DNA of 64,000 nucleotides from Synechococcus sp. PCC 7335. Lineage in GTDB: Bacteria; Cyanobacteriota; Cyanobacteriia; Phormidesmidales; Phormidesmidaceae. The position numbers and the translations under genes were made by a program. Every line of letters begins with the position of its first letter. Positions within the stretch are counted from its first letter, which is position 1. The notes below the pieces were generated by a model. The model was given only the letters and a program-made list of their open reading frames with translations. It was not told where the DNA came from and made no database searches. Shown one piece after another: positions 43,162 to 52,942 of this stretch. The stretch is from positions 299,850 through 363,849 of the forward strand of contig NZ_DS989905.1 in assembly GCF_000155595.1 (NCBI RefSeq), in the 5' to 3' direction.

Positions 43162-46100
43162 TTATAAGAGGCTCTGATCTGCAAGCGTTTCAATCTGACT
43201 CGAATTGAGCGCTTTATTAAAGATAGAGACTTCATCAATTAGACCTGTTAGTCCGCCGCCTGTACGTTTGCCATCGTGAAAGAGACTATTTTCAGCTACA
43301 CCACCGACACCAATACCATTTGCGTGATTCCACAACTGAGAGGCCGCACCAACACCAAACTGTTCGCCATCTAGATAGCCTTTTAGTGAGTTGGGTCTGA
43401 GCCTATTATCTCCGTCAAGTACTAGCGACACATGATGCCAGGTATCCTCAGAAATGTTATCGGTATCCAGCCATGTCCCAGACCAGCCGCTCTCGTTAGG
43501 AGGGGTATTCCAGCCGCCTACAAACAGACGATCTTGGTCGAGGTATATATTTAATCCGCGTGTCCTACCTCCTTCTTCATAGATAACCTGCTTTCCGCTC
43601 GTGTTCGAAATTTCATCTGCCTTAAACCAAACAGACACGGTACGCTCTTGGTGAATACCTATATTGATGCTGCGTGAGCTAGCGATTCTAACGCTACCTT
43701 CTCCTGACAAAGCAATGCCATCCCCTTCGAGTCCGCTTGCCCAAGTTGAGTCATCTTGGAGCGAGCCTTGGTGCTTTGTGCCAGAACGACTAGAATCAAC
43801 TGCTGAGGACCCTTCGCCTTCATTGAAGTCAAAGTAGGCAACCATACTAGACGACTGGCGAAGCGCTACTAATTCTGGAGCTGGCCCTTCTGAGGTCGGA
43901 TCATATGGAGAGATAGAGAGTACTCCTTGGGGCTGACCCTCAGTACCCAGCTCAAAATAAGACAGCGCAACAGAATCCCCTCGGTCATTGGTTCTATCGG
44001 TCTTGACTCTAGCCACCAGATGCTGATAGCCATCGCCGAAGTCAACTGTTTCGGTGAAGTCCTTGAAGTCAAAGAATCCATCCTTGTCGTTTCCACCGAA
44101 AGTTTTCCCAAACAACAATTCTCGAGTCATTGGAATGGTACCGGCCTGAGTCGGTCCATCACCCTCGGCCAAGAGGCCGTCGAACTGTCCATCGACACCC
44201 CATAGTTCAACAGTTACTTTGTTCCTCCTTACCTTGCTGTTGCCTCCTTCAATGTTCTTCAGTCCAAAGCGGAGTGTCTGTTCTCCTTTATGAAGATTAT
44301 CGTTCTGAACAACTTGGCCTATCCCAGCTCGCCGTAGTCTTCTGTTAGCTAGCTGTATACTGCCGTCGTCTATGCGAGTAGAGGCGCTGCCTTTCCATCC
44401 ATCTCCTGCGGCCAAACTACTCAAACGTCTGCGTCTGATTCGATTGAGTCTTGTGCTCTGGCTGATCTCTCCATCTTTGAAAGGATTGGTATAGGCTTTG
44501 GGACTGATCTCAACGGTCTGGGTGAGCGTTTGCGCTGCCCCTTGGCTATCTAGCACGCGCAAAGTTACGTTATGCTTACCCGCTCTCTCGAAGTGATGCG
44601 TGACCATACGGCCAAAATCGTCCATCTTTCCATCGCTATCAAAGTCCCATCCATAGCTAGCAATGCCCTTACTAGGTACAGGAAATTTAAATTTGAATGG
44701 ATCGTAAGATTCACTCGCATCGAAGCTTGCCGATAGCCCACCTACGGTAGTTCCGCTGAACTTGGGAACAGGCAGTTCGTTGTTCTGTTGGCTAATCTCA
44801 AACTCAGTATTGTCTATCACTAAACTAGTACGAAAGTCGTCTAGAACTTCCCTGTTCAGTTTGAAATCACCTACTTCTGCGATGTTGTATGTGTTGTTAC
44901 CAAACAGACTGTCTTCAATTGAGGTCTCAACGATGCCGTTCTTCTCTACATCGGGGAACTCAGGGTTATAGCCTTCGCCAAAGCCGCGAACCGTCAAGTC
45001 GATATAGCGAAGGCTGTTAGAAGCATGGTTGTGAACAATGCCATCACCATCAGGATCTTCGATGTCGCCAACAATCAAGCCATCTACGAAGTCGATGTTT
45101 GAACTGTAGTCTGTGTTGATGCCTTGCTTACGGGTTTGCCAAACGCTGAAGTTGTCGATAGTAGAACGTCCGCTGTGCATAGCATCAGGCGCTCTGTTGT
45201 TTAGCTCTAGCTGACCGTCGAAGTTAGCTATCTGAGACCAGACGTTGATACCGACATCCGTGTTGTAGCTTTCAAAGCCGCTCAACTTGTTCAACGGCAC
45301 ATCGGTGATATCGACTTCTTCGGTACCAGCAGGGAAGAGGTACTGGATACGCTGAGGTAAGTTCTTAACCAGAATTGTACTAACATCGCGCGCTTCGTTA
45401 CCCTGACCATCACCGAACAGGGTGATGCCCGAATCCTGAGCACTGATGGCAACGTTGTCTTCCATGACGACTTGCGCAGCCCCCTGCACCCAGTACCCTT
45501 CTCCTTTGAAGCCCATATCGAACTTGTCTTCGCGTCTCTGGACCTCGCTAGTTGGCATAAATCGACCTGGGCCAGTCATCTTGATAGTGATGTTGTTCTT
45601 CCAGGACCCTAGTTCGTTGCCAGATTCGGCGACGATGCCAGCGCCAGCGACGTCGAACACCACGTTGTCCGATAGGTGCGCATGACTATCGTGATGAACG
45701 ATACCCCAACCAGGACTACCGACCACCGCGTTGCCGCTAACGATTGCTGCCTGGCCGTTGATGTCATCCGCACCGGTTCGGTGCAGGTGCAAGCTATAGC
45801 GCCCTCTAGGGTTCTTGCCATAGCCAGGTGTACCATCGATGTTTTCTTCAGGATCATCTACCATCCTAGGCTTGTATGAACGTCCCAGGTTGTAGAACCC
45901 AGCGTTGTTGACACTGACGTCCGGGTTGTGCATGAACATAACGTGTCCACGCTGATCATCCGGTATATATTCCCCTCCTTCGGTCTCGAAGGAGACGTTG
46001 CGCGTGACGTTGGCAACGTAAAGCTTGAGCCGCTCTCTCTCTGGGATGTCTGGTCGGGTATGGTCAAACCTGAGCGCGGTCTGACGGCTACCAGACTCTA

Positions 46101-46791
46101 CGTCGTCGTTAGTGAAGCTGATGCGATCGCCTTCTATCTTTGTAATAGTCAGCTCTTCATCACCAAAGCGGCTATTGTCTTTGTTAGAGCCAAACCGATT
46201 GTATCGAGTACCCCCAAGAACCAGCTTATCGCCAACTCGCCAACCGGAGGGAACCCCGTCGAGTTCGAGGACGCGATCGCCCGCTTCGGCATCTCCTTTC
46301 AAAGCGATGAAGTCTGTTTTGTCTGCACCATAGATATTCACTTCACCGTGGCTGATGACGCCGCGGCTAAGCTGAGTCGGATCCCACTCGGTATCAATCT
46401 TCCCTTCGCCAGTGATGATGATGGAAGCCGTTCTGTTAGCAGCAATCGGATTGTTCTTTGTGCCGATGTTGAGCGTTCCCTTCATGGTGTTGACTAGCGT
46501 ATCAACAACCAGTTTGGTATCTCTGTTGCGCGCGAACTCGAGCGTACCGTCTATACGGACGGTATTGAGGCGAGCATCGCTTTCTCTGTTGTAGTTGACT
46601 TTGACGCCTTCTGCAATCAGAACGTTCGCGTTATCGCCAGGGACTTGCTTTGAGGCCCAGGTATTGGGATTAAACCAGGAACCATTGTTGACTGCTTTGT
46701 GGGTGACTGCAGATTCTGGGACCAAACTCATCAGTGAGGTGGGCTCCGACGTTTGCAGATCGTTGTAACGGTTAGTGTTATGAGTGTCCAT
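43162..46791 (-). CDS. Large G8/beta-helix/PKD/LamG secreted protein
   Basis: The 1209-residue protein has no Sec signal. A G8 domain lies at about residues 38-160 (NGSWFNPNTWASKQVPGDNA), then a right-handed parallel beta-helix to about 690 (repeated His/Asn-rich turns, GIVHHDSHAHLSDNVVFDVAGAG). A PKD domain sits at about 715-790 (YGWDFDSDGKMDDFGRMVTHHF), a CBM-like beta domain at about 830-960, and a LamG/concanavalin-like domain at about 995-1205 (MVAYFDFNEGEGSSAVDSS, WHHVSLVLDGD). G8 plus beta-helix is the plan of CEMIP/TMEM2 hyaluronan-degrading proteins and of bacterial surface proteins. It probably binds or cleaves polysaccharide outside the cell, perhaps after type I secretion. Confidence 0.85.
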   Translation of the reverse strand: MDTHNTNRYNDLQTSEPTSLMSLVPESAVTHKAVNNGSWFNPNTWASKQVPGDNANVLIAEGVKVNYNRESDARLNTVRIDGTLEFARNRDTKLVVDTLVNTMKGTLNIGTKNNPIAANRTASIIITGEGKIDTEWDPTQLSRGVISHGEVNIYGADKTDFIALKGDAEAGDRVLELDGVPSGWRVGDKLVLGGTRYNRFGSNKDNSRFGDEELTITKIEGDRISFTNDDVESGSRQTALRFDHTRPDIPERERLKLYVANVTRNVSFETEGGEYIPDDQRGHVMFMHNPDVSVNNAGFYNLGRSYKPRMVDDPEENIDGTPGYGKNPRGRYSLHLHRTGADDINGQAAIVSGNAVVGSPGWGIVHHDSHAHLSDNVVFDVAGAGIVAESGNELGSWKNNITIKMTGPGRFMPTSEVQRREDKFDMGFKGEGYWVQGAAQVVMEDNVAISAQDSGITLFGDGQGNEARDVSTILVKNLPQRIQYLFPAGTEEVDITDVPLNKLSGFESYNTDVGINVWSQIANFDGQLELNNRAPDAMHSGRSTIDNFSVWQTRKQGINTDYSSNIDFVDGLIVGDIEDPDGDGIVHNHASNSLRYIDLTVRGFGEGYNPEFPDVEKNGIVETSIEDSLFGNNTYNIAEVGDFKLNREVLDDFRTSLVIDNTEFEISQQNNELPVPKFSGTTVGGLSASFDASESYDPFKFKFPVPSKGIASYGWDFDSDGKMDDFGRMVTHHFERAGKHNVTLRVLDSQGAAQTLTQTVEISPKAYTNPFKDGEISQSTRLNRIRRRRLSSLAAGDGWKGSASTRIDDGSIQLANRRLRRAGIGQVVQNDNLHKGEQTLRFGLKNIEGGNSKVRRNKVTVELWGVDGQFDGLLAEGDGPTQAGTIPMTRELLFGKTFGGNDKDGFFDFKDFTETVDFGDGYQHLVARVKTDRTNDRGDSVALSYFELGTEGQPQGVLSISPYDPTSEGPAPELVALRQSSSMVAYFDFNEGEGSSAVDSSRSGTKHQGSLQDDSTWASGLEGDGIALSGEGSVRIASSRSINIGIHQERTVSVWFKADEISNTSGKQVIYEEGGRTRGLNIYLDQDRLFVGGWNTPPNESGWSGTWLDTDNISEDTWHHVSLVLDGDNRLRPNSLKGYLDGEQFGVGAASQLWNHANGIGVGGVAENSLFHDGKRTGGGLTGLIDEVSIFNKALNSSQIETLADQSLL

Positions 46792-47799
46792 ATCGATGAG
46801 ATTTCCTATTGTTACTAGTGTTTGGGCATCAGAAGATATGCCCTAGACCAAAATGAAAAACTAAGAGAAAAAAGCTTTAGAAGAGATTCTGCGTGGAGGA
46901 ATCGTGAAGGGGCCAGTACAGGTCAAATTTAGTTCACCCAAGCAGCTTCACCTACCGTGGTAGTACTCACATAAAAACTGTATAGAAGTGGTATATCCGT
47001 AAGAACATGAGCATGTACAGCAACTTGAACGTACGAGATGTACAGATGACTCGTCACAAAGATAGAAGTCTATGAAAAAAAATGTTCTTTGTAATGATTG
47101 CTACCTATTCAAATTCAGTGAGCAATCATCAACAAATACTGATGGGCAGTAGTGAGGCCGGTTATTTAAGTCGCGGTAGCTCATAACATGAAAGAATTAC
47201 TCTTTCGATCGAGGGATGCGATCGCTTCAGTAGATGTGCAATGTTGAAATTGTTGCAATCAAAATCGTTGTAATCAAACTACCAAAGTACTTTCAAAGTG
47301 CTTTGTGTTCTAAGCCTGTCCCTATTGTAATTCTGAGAATATTGCCAACAATGGCTCCGTTCACGAAGAAAGAATCAACGCTGTAGCAATTGCAGTAAAT
47401 AATTCGTCGAAGATCTGTAGAATAGAGTAATTAGTGAAAGCCAAAAGTGTTGATAAATTGCTGTAAGAGAAAACTTCGATAGCAGCAATTGACGCACTTT
47501 AAAGGTCTTTGAAGTGCGTCTGTAAAACTACGAGAAATAGGAACATGCTGATGTAGCACAACAAGTGGTGTGCAGATCAATGCTGAGTTAAGACGTAGGA
47601 TAGATTGCGACTGAGCATTTCTGCCCACTAGGTCATATAGCGATGTAAGAATAATGGCGCTGACTTAAACATTAAATAGGCAAAAAAGCGGCTAAGCACT
47701 CTCCACAGGAAAGCAAAGTACTCTCCACAGGAAAATAGCGTTGACCGACAGCTATAGGGGCTATGGCTTTCTGTGCGGAGGAACCTTTTAATCCTGCGC
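46792..47799. other. One-kilobase intergenic region with hairpin and short repeats
   Basis: No gene was recognised here; a 65-codon minus-strand frame at 47431-47628 has no support. GACGCACTT (47491-47499) pairs with AAGTGCGTC (47512-47520) around a 12-base loop, a possible terminator for the kinase gene upstream on the minus strand. Other repeats: a 17-bp near-duplicate of GTTGCAATCAAAATC around 47250-47280, and ACTCTCCACAGGAAA twice at 47698-47712 and 47720-47734. Confidence 0.45.
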
Positions 47800-49422
47800 T
47801 TACGTGGGTAGGCAGATGCAGAACGTGGCCCCTTTACCGAGCGTTGATTCTACCGTGAGCTGGCCACCATGAGCTTCAACTACAATTTGATAGGCGATCG
47901 CTAAACCCAGTCCTGTGCCCTGTCCAACAGATTTAGTTGTAAAGAAGTGGTCAAAGACTTTCGGCTGATGACTTTCCTCTATGCCTAAGCCACTGTCTCG
48001 GATGCAGACGCTTACCTGATTTTGTTCATTCATTTGGGTGCTTATCCAAATCTGAGGCTGTAGGTTAGAACAACTTGAATTAGAGCGAGCTATTCGATGA
48101 CACTCTTTGATGCTTTCGATAGCATTAGTTAGAATGTTCAAGAATACTTGATTAATTTGAGCAGGATCACACTTAACCGTTGAGATATCACCATAGTTTT
48201 TAATAACTTCTATCTTAGGATGATAGCTACTAGCCGCTAATTGATGGTTAACCACAACTAGTGTACTTTCAATACCTTCGTGCAGATCAATTTGCTTATG
48301 TCCAGACTCATCTAGACGGGAAAAATTGCGTAACGACCGGACAATATCGCGAATCCGAGCAGAGCCTGAATTCATAGAGGCTAACGTTTTCGGCAGATCC
48401 TCAAGAATAAATTCAAGGTCGAGTTCACTATCCTGCGGCGACGTAGCTACGTTATCTATTGCAAGCTCGCTCTTCGACTTTCGTTGAACCAGCGTCAATA
48501 AGTCATTCATGTAGCTTTCGACGTGAGGCAAATTGGCGTGTATAAAGTTAATCGGATTATTGACCTCATGAGCAATTCCTGCCACTAGCTGTCCCAAACT
48601 CGCCATCCTTTCAGCTTGAACTAGCTGAGCTTGAGACTTTTTAACCTGTTGTAGCGCCTTGTTAAGTTCGTGGGTCTGCTTCTGAATAGTTTGAACGTAT
48701 TCTGCTTGCTTTAGTGCAATCCCGAGCTGTTCACCGACTTGAACCAGCAGCTGTACCTCTGTTTTTCTCCACCGTCTAGGGCCTGTGTTTTGATATGCGG
48801 CTAGCAGGCCCCAAAGATGATTGTCTAGATAAACCGCAATAATGGTATAGGAGCGGGCCTGGTAGCTCTTCAGAACGTCTACATAGCAGTCGCTAAAGCC
48901 AGCATTCTCAATGTCCTCACAGACTCGGAAGATTTCTCCTTGAACAAAAGAGCCGCCATAGGTCAGTTGTAAGTGGGTGTCGGCTGTTGGGTTGATATCG
49001 AGTGACCTTACGCTACAATCACTAACATTTTTAGCAATCAGGTCATTGCTTTGCTGTGCTTCGATTAGTGATATCCATTCTGGACCAGCTGACTCAAAAA
49101 CAAATTGCCCACTCCAGTCTGGATTGAACTGATAGATAGCGACTCTATCAGCCTTCAATAGGCTCAGCATCTCTTGTGTAACTGTCTCACAAATTACCGA
49201 AAAATCGAGTGAGCACCTTACTTTATTCGTGATTCTAATCAGAGCATTTTGGGTGTCGGCGATATTGTCTTCGGTGACTGCCTGCATCCTTATTCTCTCA
49301 TCAGCTACAGAGCTTGCCTCTGCTGATCTTGATTTAGACGTGTTGTTAGCAGTAACCACAGGTATATTAGTTTGAAAGAGATATACTACAGAATTCCCTA
49401 CCTTCACTAGAAATTGCATCAT
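47800..49422 (-). CDS. GAF-domain sensor histidine kinase
   Basis: The 540-residue protein has a hydrophobic/low-complexity N-terminal 30 residues, then a phytochrome-like GAF at about 70-240 (VAIYQFNPDWSGQFVFES, WGLLAAYQNTGPRRW). A coiled coil leads to HisKA with His in GIAHEVNNPINFIH and HATPase with DSGLGIEE and GTGLGLAI. It shares the GIAHE-NNP H-box group with the kinase at 13691. It lies between genes for large extracellular proteins and could regulate them, but this is only positional. Confidence 0.88.
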   Translation of the reverse strand: MMQFLVKVGNSVVYLFQTNIPVVTANNTSKSRSAEASSVADERIRMQAVTEDNIADTQNALIRITNKVRCSLDFSVICETVTQEMLSLLKADRVAIYQFNPDWSGQFVFESAGPEWISLIEAQQSNDLIAKNVSDCSVRSLDINPTADTHLQLTYGGSFVQGEIFRVCEDIENAGFSDCYVDVLKSYQARSYTIIAVYLDNHLWGLLAAYQNTGPRRWRKTEVQLLVQVGEQLGIALKQAEYVQTIQKQTHELNKALQQVKKSQAQLVQAERMASLGQLVAGIAHEVNNPINFIHANLPHVESYMNDLLTLVQRKSKSELAIDNVATSPQDSELDLEFILEDLPKTLASMNSGSARIRDIVRSLRNFSRLDESGHKQIDLHEGIESTLVVVNHQLAASSYHPKIEVIKNYGDISTVKCDPAQINQVFLNILTNAIESIKECHRIARSNSSCSNLQPQIWISTQMNEQNQVSVCIRDSGLGIEESHQPKVFDHFFTTKSVGQGTGLGLAIAYQIVVEAHGGQLTVESTLGKGATFCICLPT

Positions 49423-50060
49423 ACTAGGCTCAAATGCTTTCTTTATGAGCCTCTCAAACGAAACGGTATAATTTGCTGCGGACGCCCTACCAGGTCCTTT
49501 TGTCAGCCTTCGAGCCGATACAAGCCGCCGCCGAACTCTAATCGTTCAAGCCGACATAGCTTCTATCGCCCGATAAGCATCGGGTACACTAGTGGCACTC
49601 TGTCATCGCTCTCCCACATAGCATCTTTAATTATAGACAGCGCGATCGCCATAGTTGGTAGCGTTTGAATTGACTTCTTCAGTCCGCAGACCGTGCTTGA
49701 GTAACTCGAAGATAGCCGTATCTCTTACATAGAGATTCCCTTTAAAGACAAAAGCTTCTGCTAACTGATGCCCAGTTGAAACATCAATATCTTCAACTAC
49801 TAGTGAGGGGGTCAGACTTGCCACTTGTGATAGTCAGCGTAGGATTGCTCGATATAGTGCTTGGTTGCTAACCGTCTGAATGCGATGACTCATACTCACG
49901 AAATGCATATGAGAGGACCCTGAGGATTCGCTGGGTACTCTCATCGTATCCTTTTCACCAACGCTCAGTTATCCCTTAAGGCGTCCTCAGCTGACGGCTT
50001 CGCACCCGTGGCATTCTTAAATCAATGAAGCAAACACATTGATTCCCAAGGAGCCAACTC
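49423..50060. other. Intergenic region upstream of the repeat protein
   Basis: A 65-codon minus-strand frame at 49627-49824 (start MASLTPSLVVEDIDVSTG) has no recognised family and only weak support. ATGAGAGGACCC (49909-49920) pairs with GGGTACTCTCAT (49933-49944), 11 of 12 positions, forming a strong hairpin about 115 bp before the repeat-protein start, possibly in its leader RNA. Nothing else was recognised. Confidence 0.4.
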
Positions 50061-50483
50061 ATGAAAAACATTCTCTTTTCCGCTCTCGCTCTCGCTGCCA
50101 CTACGCTGACGCTGACACCTGTTGCTAACGCCGCTGAGACCTTCCCTTCTTCCTCTATCCAGCAACGTCGCTTAGAATTTCTCGATACACAAACTAAGTC
50201 CGTCGACGATATACAAAAAGTTCGATTAGGGCACCTCAATAACCAGACCAAAGCGGTAGAGAACGTTCAAGCCACTCGCATAGAGTTCCTAGAGAACCGA
50301 ACTAAGGCAGTAGAGAACGTGCAGGCTAGCCGGCTTGAGTTCTTGAACAACCAAACCAAAGCTATCAGCAACATCCAAGCAAGCCGTTTGGACCACCTCG
50401 ACAATCAAACTAAAGCGGTAGACAACGTTCAGGCAACTCGGCTAGCTAGTCTAGATGCCCGTACCAAGAGCACACTTCGATAG
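50061..50483 (+). CDS. Exported protein of 18-residue helical repeats
   Basis: The 140-residue protein has a clear Sec signal (cleavage at VANA-AET, residue 24). From residue 37 it is five full 18-residue repeats and one partial: Arg-Leu-x-x-Leu-(Asp/Asn)-x-(Gln/Arg)-Thr-Lys-(Ala/Ser)-(Val/Ile)-x-(Asn/Asp)-(Val/Ile)-Gln-(Ala)-(Thr/Ser), starting at residues 37, 55, 73, 91, 109 and 127. Eighteen residues equal five turns of alpha-helix, so hydrophobic and charged stripes would stay in register along one long amphipathic or coiled-coil rod. The start has AAGGAGCC upstream. I do not recognise the family. It is not adjacent to any secretion gene. Confidence 0.85.
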   Translation: MKNILFSALALAATTLTLTPVANAAETFPSSSIQQRRLEFLDTQTKSVDDIQKVRLGHLNNQTKAVENVQATRIEFLENRTKAVENVQASRLEFLNNQTKAISNIQASRLDHLDNQTKAVDNVQATRLASLDARTKSTLR

Positions 50484-50539
50484 CATCCAACGCTCGCGCT
50501 CGCTGGGCTAATTGAATTTGGGAATAGTCTGCTATTGCA

Positions 50540-52942
50540 TTAGAACAACTGCAAAACGTCTTCTGCACTAGCAGGGCTATCTATCGCCGTGAAGCTGATT
50601 TCAGATAGGAAGCTAGCCTGCACATTTTTCAATATGGCTAGAGGCTCCAGACTTCCTACAACACTGATCGAGGTGTTATCTCCTTGCTGAGCTAGCGTTA
50701 GATCAGAGAAAGTAAGCTCTCCAACAATTAGGCCAATACGATCAACGCCAGCGTCAAAGTCTGTGATTATATCAGTGCGATCGCCTATCCCAAAGACAAA
50801 CAAATCAGCACCGCTGCCGCCCCTGAGCATATCAGCACCACCTCCACCTATAAGAATATCGTCACCCGCATCGCCCCAGATAAAATCATCGCCCGCATCG
50901 CCGCTGAGCGTATCGTTTCCAGCTTTACCGCCGATATGATCGCTACCTTCACCGCCAAAGATAACGTCATCACCGCCCGGTTCCCCACTTTGAGGACGGC
51001 GACTGTTGCGATCACCACGCAGCACGTCATCGCCGTCGCCCCCAAGGATAACGTCATCGCTAAAGCCCCCCGCAATCGTATCATCGCCGCCTCGACCGTC
51101 AATGCCCTCCATACGATCGCTACCAACTAGCGTTTCAGCTTCATCGGTGCCTACTTGATCGATTCTGAGCGTGCCTTTGGCAAATACCTGTATGCGTGGC
51201 CCGAGTTCATCTAGATCAGATTGAGTGTTGTCGACATAGGTCTCACCTACTCTGCCAGTGTCTAACAATTCAGTGGTGCTCAGGGTGAAGAATGACACAT
51301 CTTCGTGAGAGCCAAAGCCAAGGGGAAAATCAAACTCATCTGCCCAGTCGTCAATATGAATATGCGGCGGTGGGACTTCACCAAAGGGATTGAGCGAGGG
51401 GCGCGACCAGAAATTGAGTCCGCTGAAGCCATCGCCCACTGACGTTTTTTCACCAAAGTTCACACCGCCTGGCCCCATGAAAAACCCGTCTTGAAGAAGC
51501 TCTCGAGTATTGGTGTCAAACGAGAAGTTGAACTCGTCAAAGGTGAGATGGTTGTCTTCGTAGGTGCGTAGTAGGTTGCCATCAGGATCGAAGAAGGAGA
51601 TATCAAAATCAAGCAGATCTTCTTCTTCAACGATGCCATCTGTGTAGCTCAAACTGCTGTCATACTGAAAGGTACCCTGAACGCTAAAACCAGCAATTTG
51701 GCCCGTCCAGTCAAAGGCGAAGGTAGCAATCTCAGGTATATCAGGTGCGGTTTCGACTACTGCCATACGGGCGATCGCACCTCCCAAAGGAACTGCCTCA
51801 GACACCTCATAACTATCCAAATCAACGCGAACACCGCCCTCGTCAGAATGGCTGAAGAAAAAATCGTCATCTCGCTCACCCCGGCGAGAAAAATGTCTTG
51901 CCCCTTCTGGCACAGTCAGATTGCCGACCTCAACATAGTCAACTTCGTTAGTAGCAAGATTCAAAACAGCGATATTGTCACCAACCGTTTGAGGAATCCA
52001 AGCCTCCCAATCGCTACCGTCCTGGTAAAATTCTGTTCCATTAGCGCTGACACCGCCGCCAACTGTCACCTGTGAATCAAAGTCAGGTAGTGTGTGCGTA
52101 TCGAGCAGCGTATTCCAAATGCCAATATCATTTTCCTCAACGTCATCATTAAGGATGAGAATAAAGCTATCATCGGGCGTGTGCGCGACCCCGCCCAAAA
52201 TTGGCACCTGATCGAGCACAATTGTATCCGTAGCCGTATCAACAAACGAGAATCCAGCATCGCCTGTTAGCTCAAAAAAAGCCCATCCTGTCGCCGGGTC
52301 ATAGCCCTTATCGTGAGTGCCTATATCAGGATCGCCACCGCCAATCTCGATTGGCTCGCCGACTTCTCTAGTCTCTAGATTGATTGGGAAGAGAGCCGGC
52401 TCGGCCGTATTCGTGACATAGGTATTCGCGCCGAGGCTCCCCGATAGCAGCAGTTTACCGTGTCCGGTGCCCCCAGTATTAGCCTCAATCACCTCGGAGA
52501 CTTCTAGCGTTTCTTGATCAATAACGCTAAAACCACCGTCACCATCGACATGTACCCACAGCTCATCTTCGTAGATAAAACTATGGACAGGGCGATCGCC
52601 CACATCCAAGATGGTTTCTACAGACCGACTGTTTGTATCAATAACAACAACCTTATCCGCATTGCGAGCATTCACAAATATCCGGCTGCCATCACTACTT
52701 GTCAGCGCATCGCCCCAGGCTGCACCCTCACCGTTTCCACCTTCTGCTACAGGCGCGGTAATTGTTGAAAGTTGATCGATTGTGAATTCTTTGACAACCT
52801 CAAAACCATCGCTTTCGCTGCCAGCGATAGTAACACCATAGGTATTCGTTTCAGCATCAAGCCAAAAGTAGTATACTTCCGCCGAGCTAGTTGCTAAATT
52901 AGCAGCGTCTTGTTCAATGGTAGCAACAGTTGACTGTGTCAT
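50540..52942 (-). CDS. Beta-propeller/RTX calcium-binding secreted protein
   Basis: The 800-residue protein starts without a Sec signal. Residues about 20-390 form a YVTN/NHL-like beta-propeller (VVIDTNSRSVETILDVGDRPVHS, AVLNLATNEVDYVEVGNL). A beta-rich domain follows at about 410-590 with the PPPHIHIDDW segment. At about 605-740 is a run of RTX nonapeptides (GGDGDDVLRGD, GGKAGNDTLSGDAGDDF), and a C-terminal type I secretion-like region ends FTAIDSPASAEDVLQLF. Calcium would fold the repeats outside the cell. No HlyB/HlyD-type exporter is in the window. It converges on the 18-residue repeat gene, 56 bp away. Confidence 0.88.
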   Translation of the reverse strand: MTQSTVATIEQDAANLATSSAEVYYFWLDAETNTYGVTIAGSESDGFEVVKEFTIDQLSTITAPVAEGGNGEGAAWGDALTSSDGSRIFVNARNADKVVVIDTNSRSVETILDVGDRPVHSFIYEDELWVHVDGDGGFSVIDQETLEVSEVIEANTGGTGHGKLLLSGSLGANTYVTNTAEPALFPINLETREVGEPIEIGGGDPDIGTHDKGYDPATGWAFFELTGDAGFSFVDTATDTIVLDQVPILGGVAHTPDDSFILILNDDVEENDIGIWNTLLDTHTLPDFDSQVTVGGGVSANGTEFYQDGSDWEAWIPQTVGDNIAVLNLATNEVDYVEVGNLTVPEGARHFSRRGERDDDFFFSHSDEGGVRVDLDSYEVSEAVPLGGAIARMAVVETAPDIPEIATFAFDWTGQIAGFSVQGTFQYDSSLSYTDGIVEEEDLLDFDISFFDPDGNLLRTYEDNHLTFDEFNFSFDTNTRELLQDGFFMGPGGVNFGEKTSVGDGFSGLNFWSRPSLNPFGEVPPPHIHIDDWADEFDFPLGFGSHEDVSFFTLSTTELLDTGRVGETYVDNTQSDLDELGPRIQVFAKGTLRIDQVGTDEAETLVGSDRMEGIDGRGGDDTIAGGFSDDVILGGDGDDVLRGDRNSRRPQSGEPGGDDVIFGGEGSDHIGGKAGNDTLSGDAGDDFIWGDAGDDILIGGGGADMLRGGSGADLFVFGIGDRTDIITDFDAGVDRIGLIVGELTFSDLTLAQQGDNTSISVVGSLEPLAILKNVQASFLSEISFTAIDSPASAEDVLQLF

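Noticed and set aside
45928..46497. 189-codon open frame on the plus strand
   Set aside because: It is antisense to the G8 gene, has no recognisable domain, and its open length follows from the composition of the real gene.
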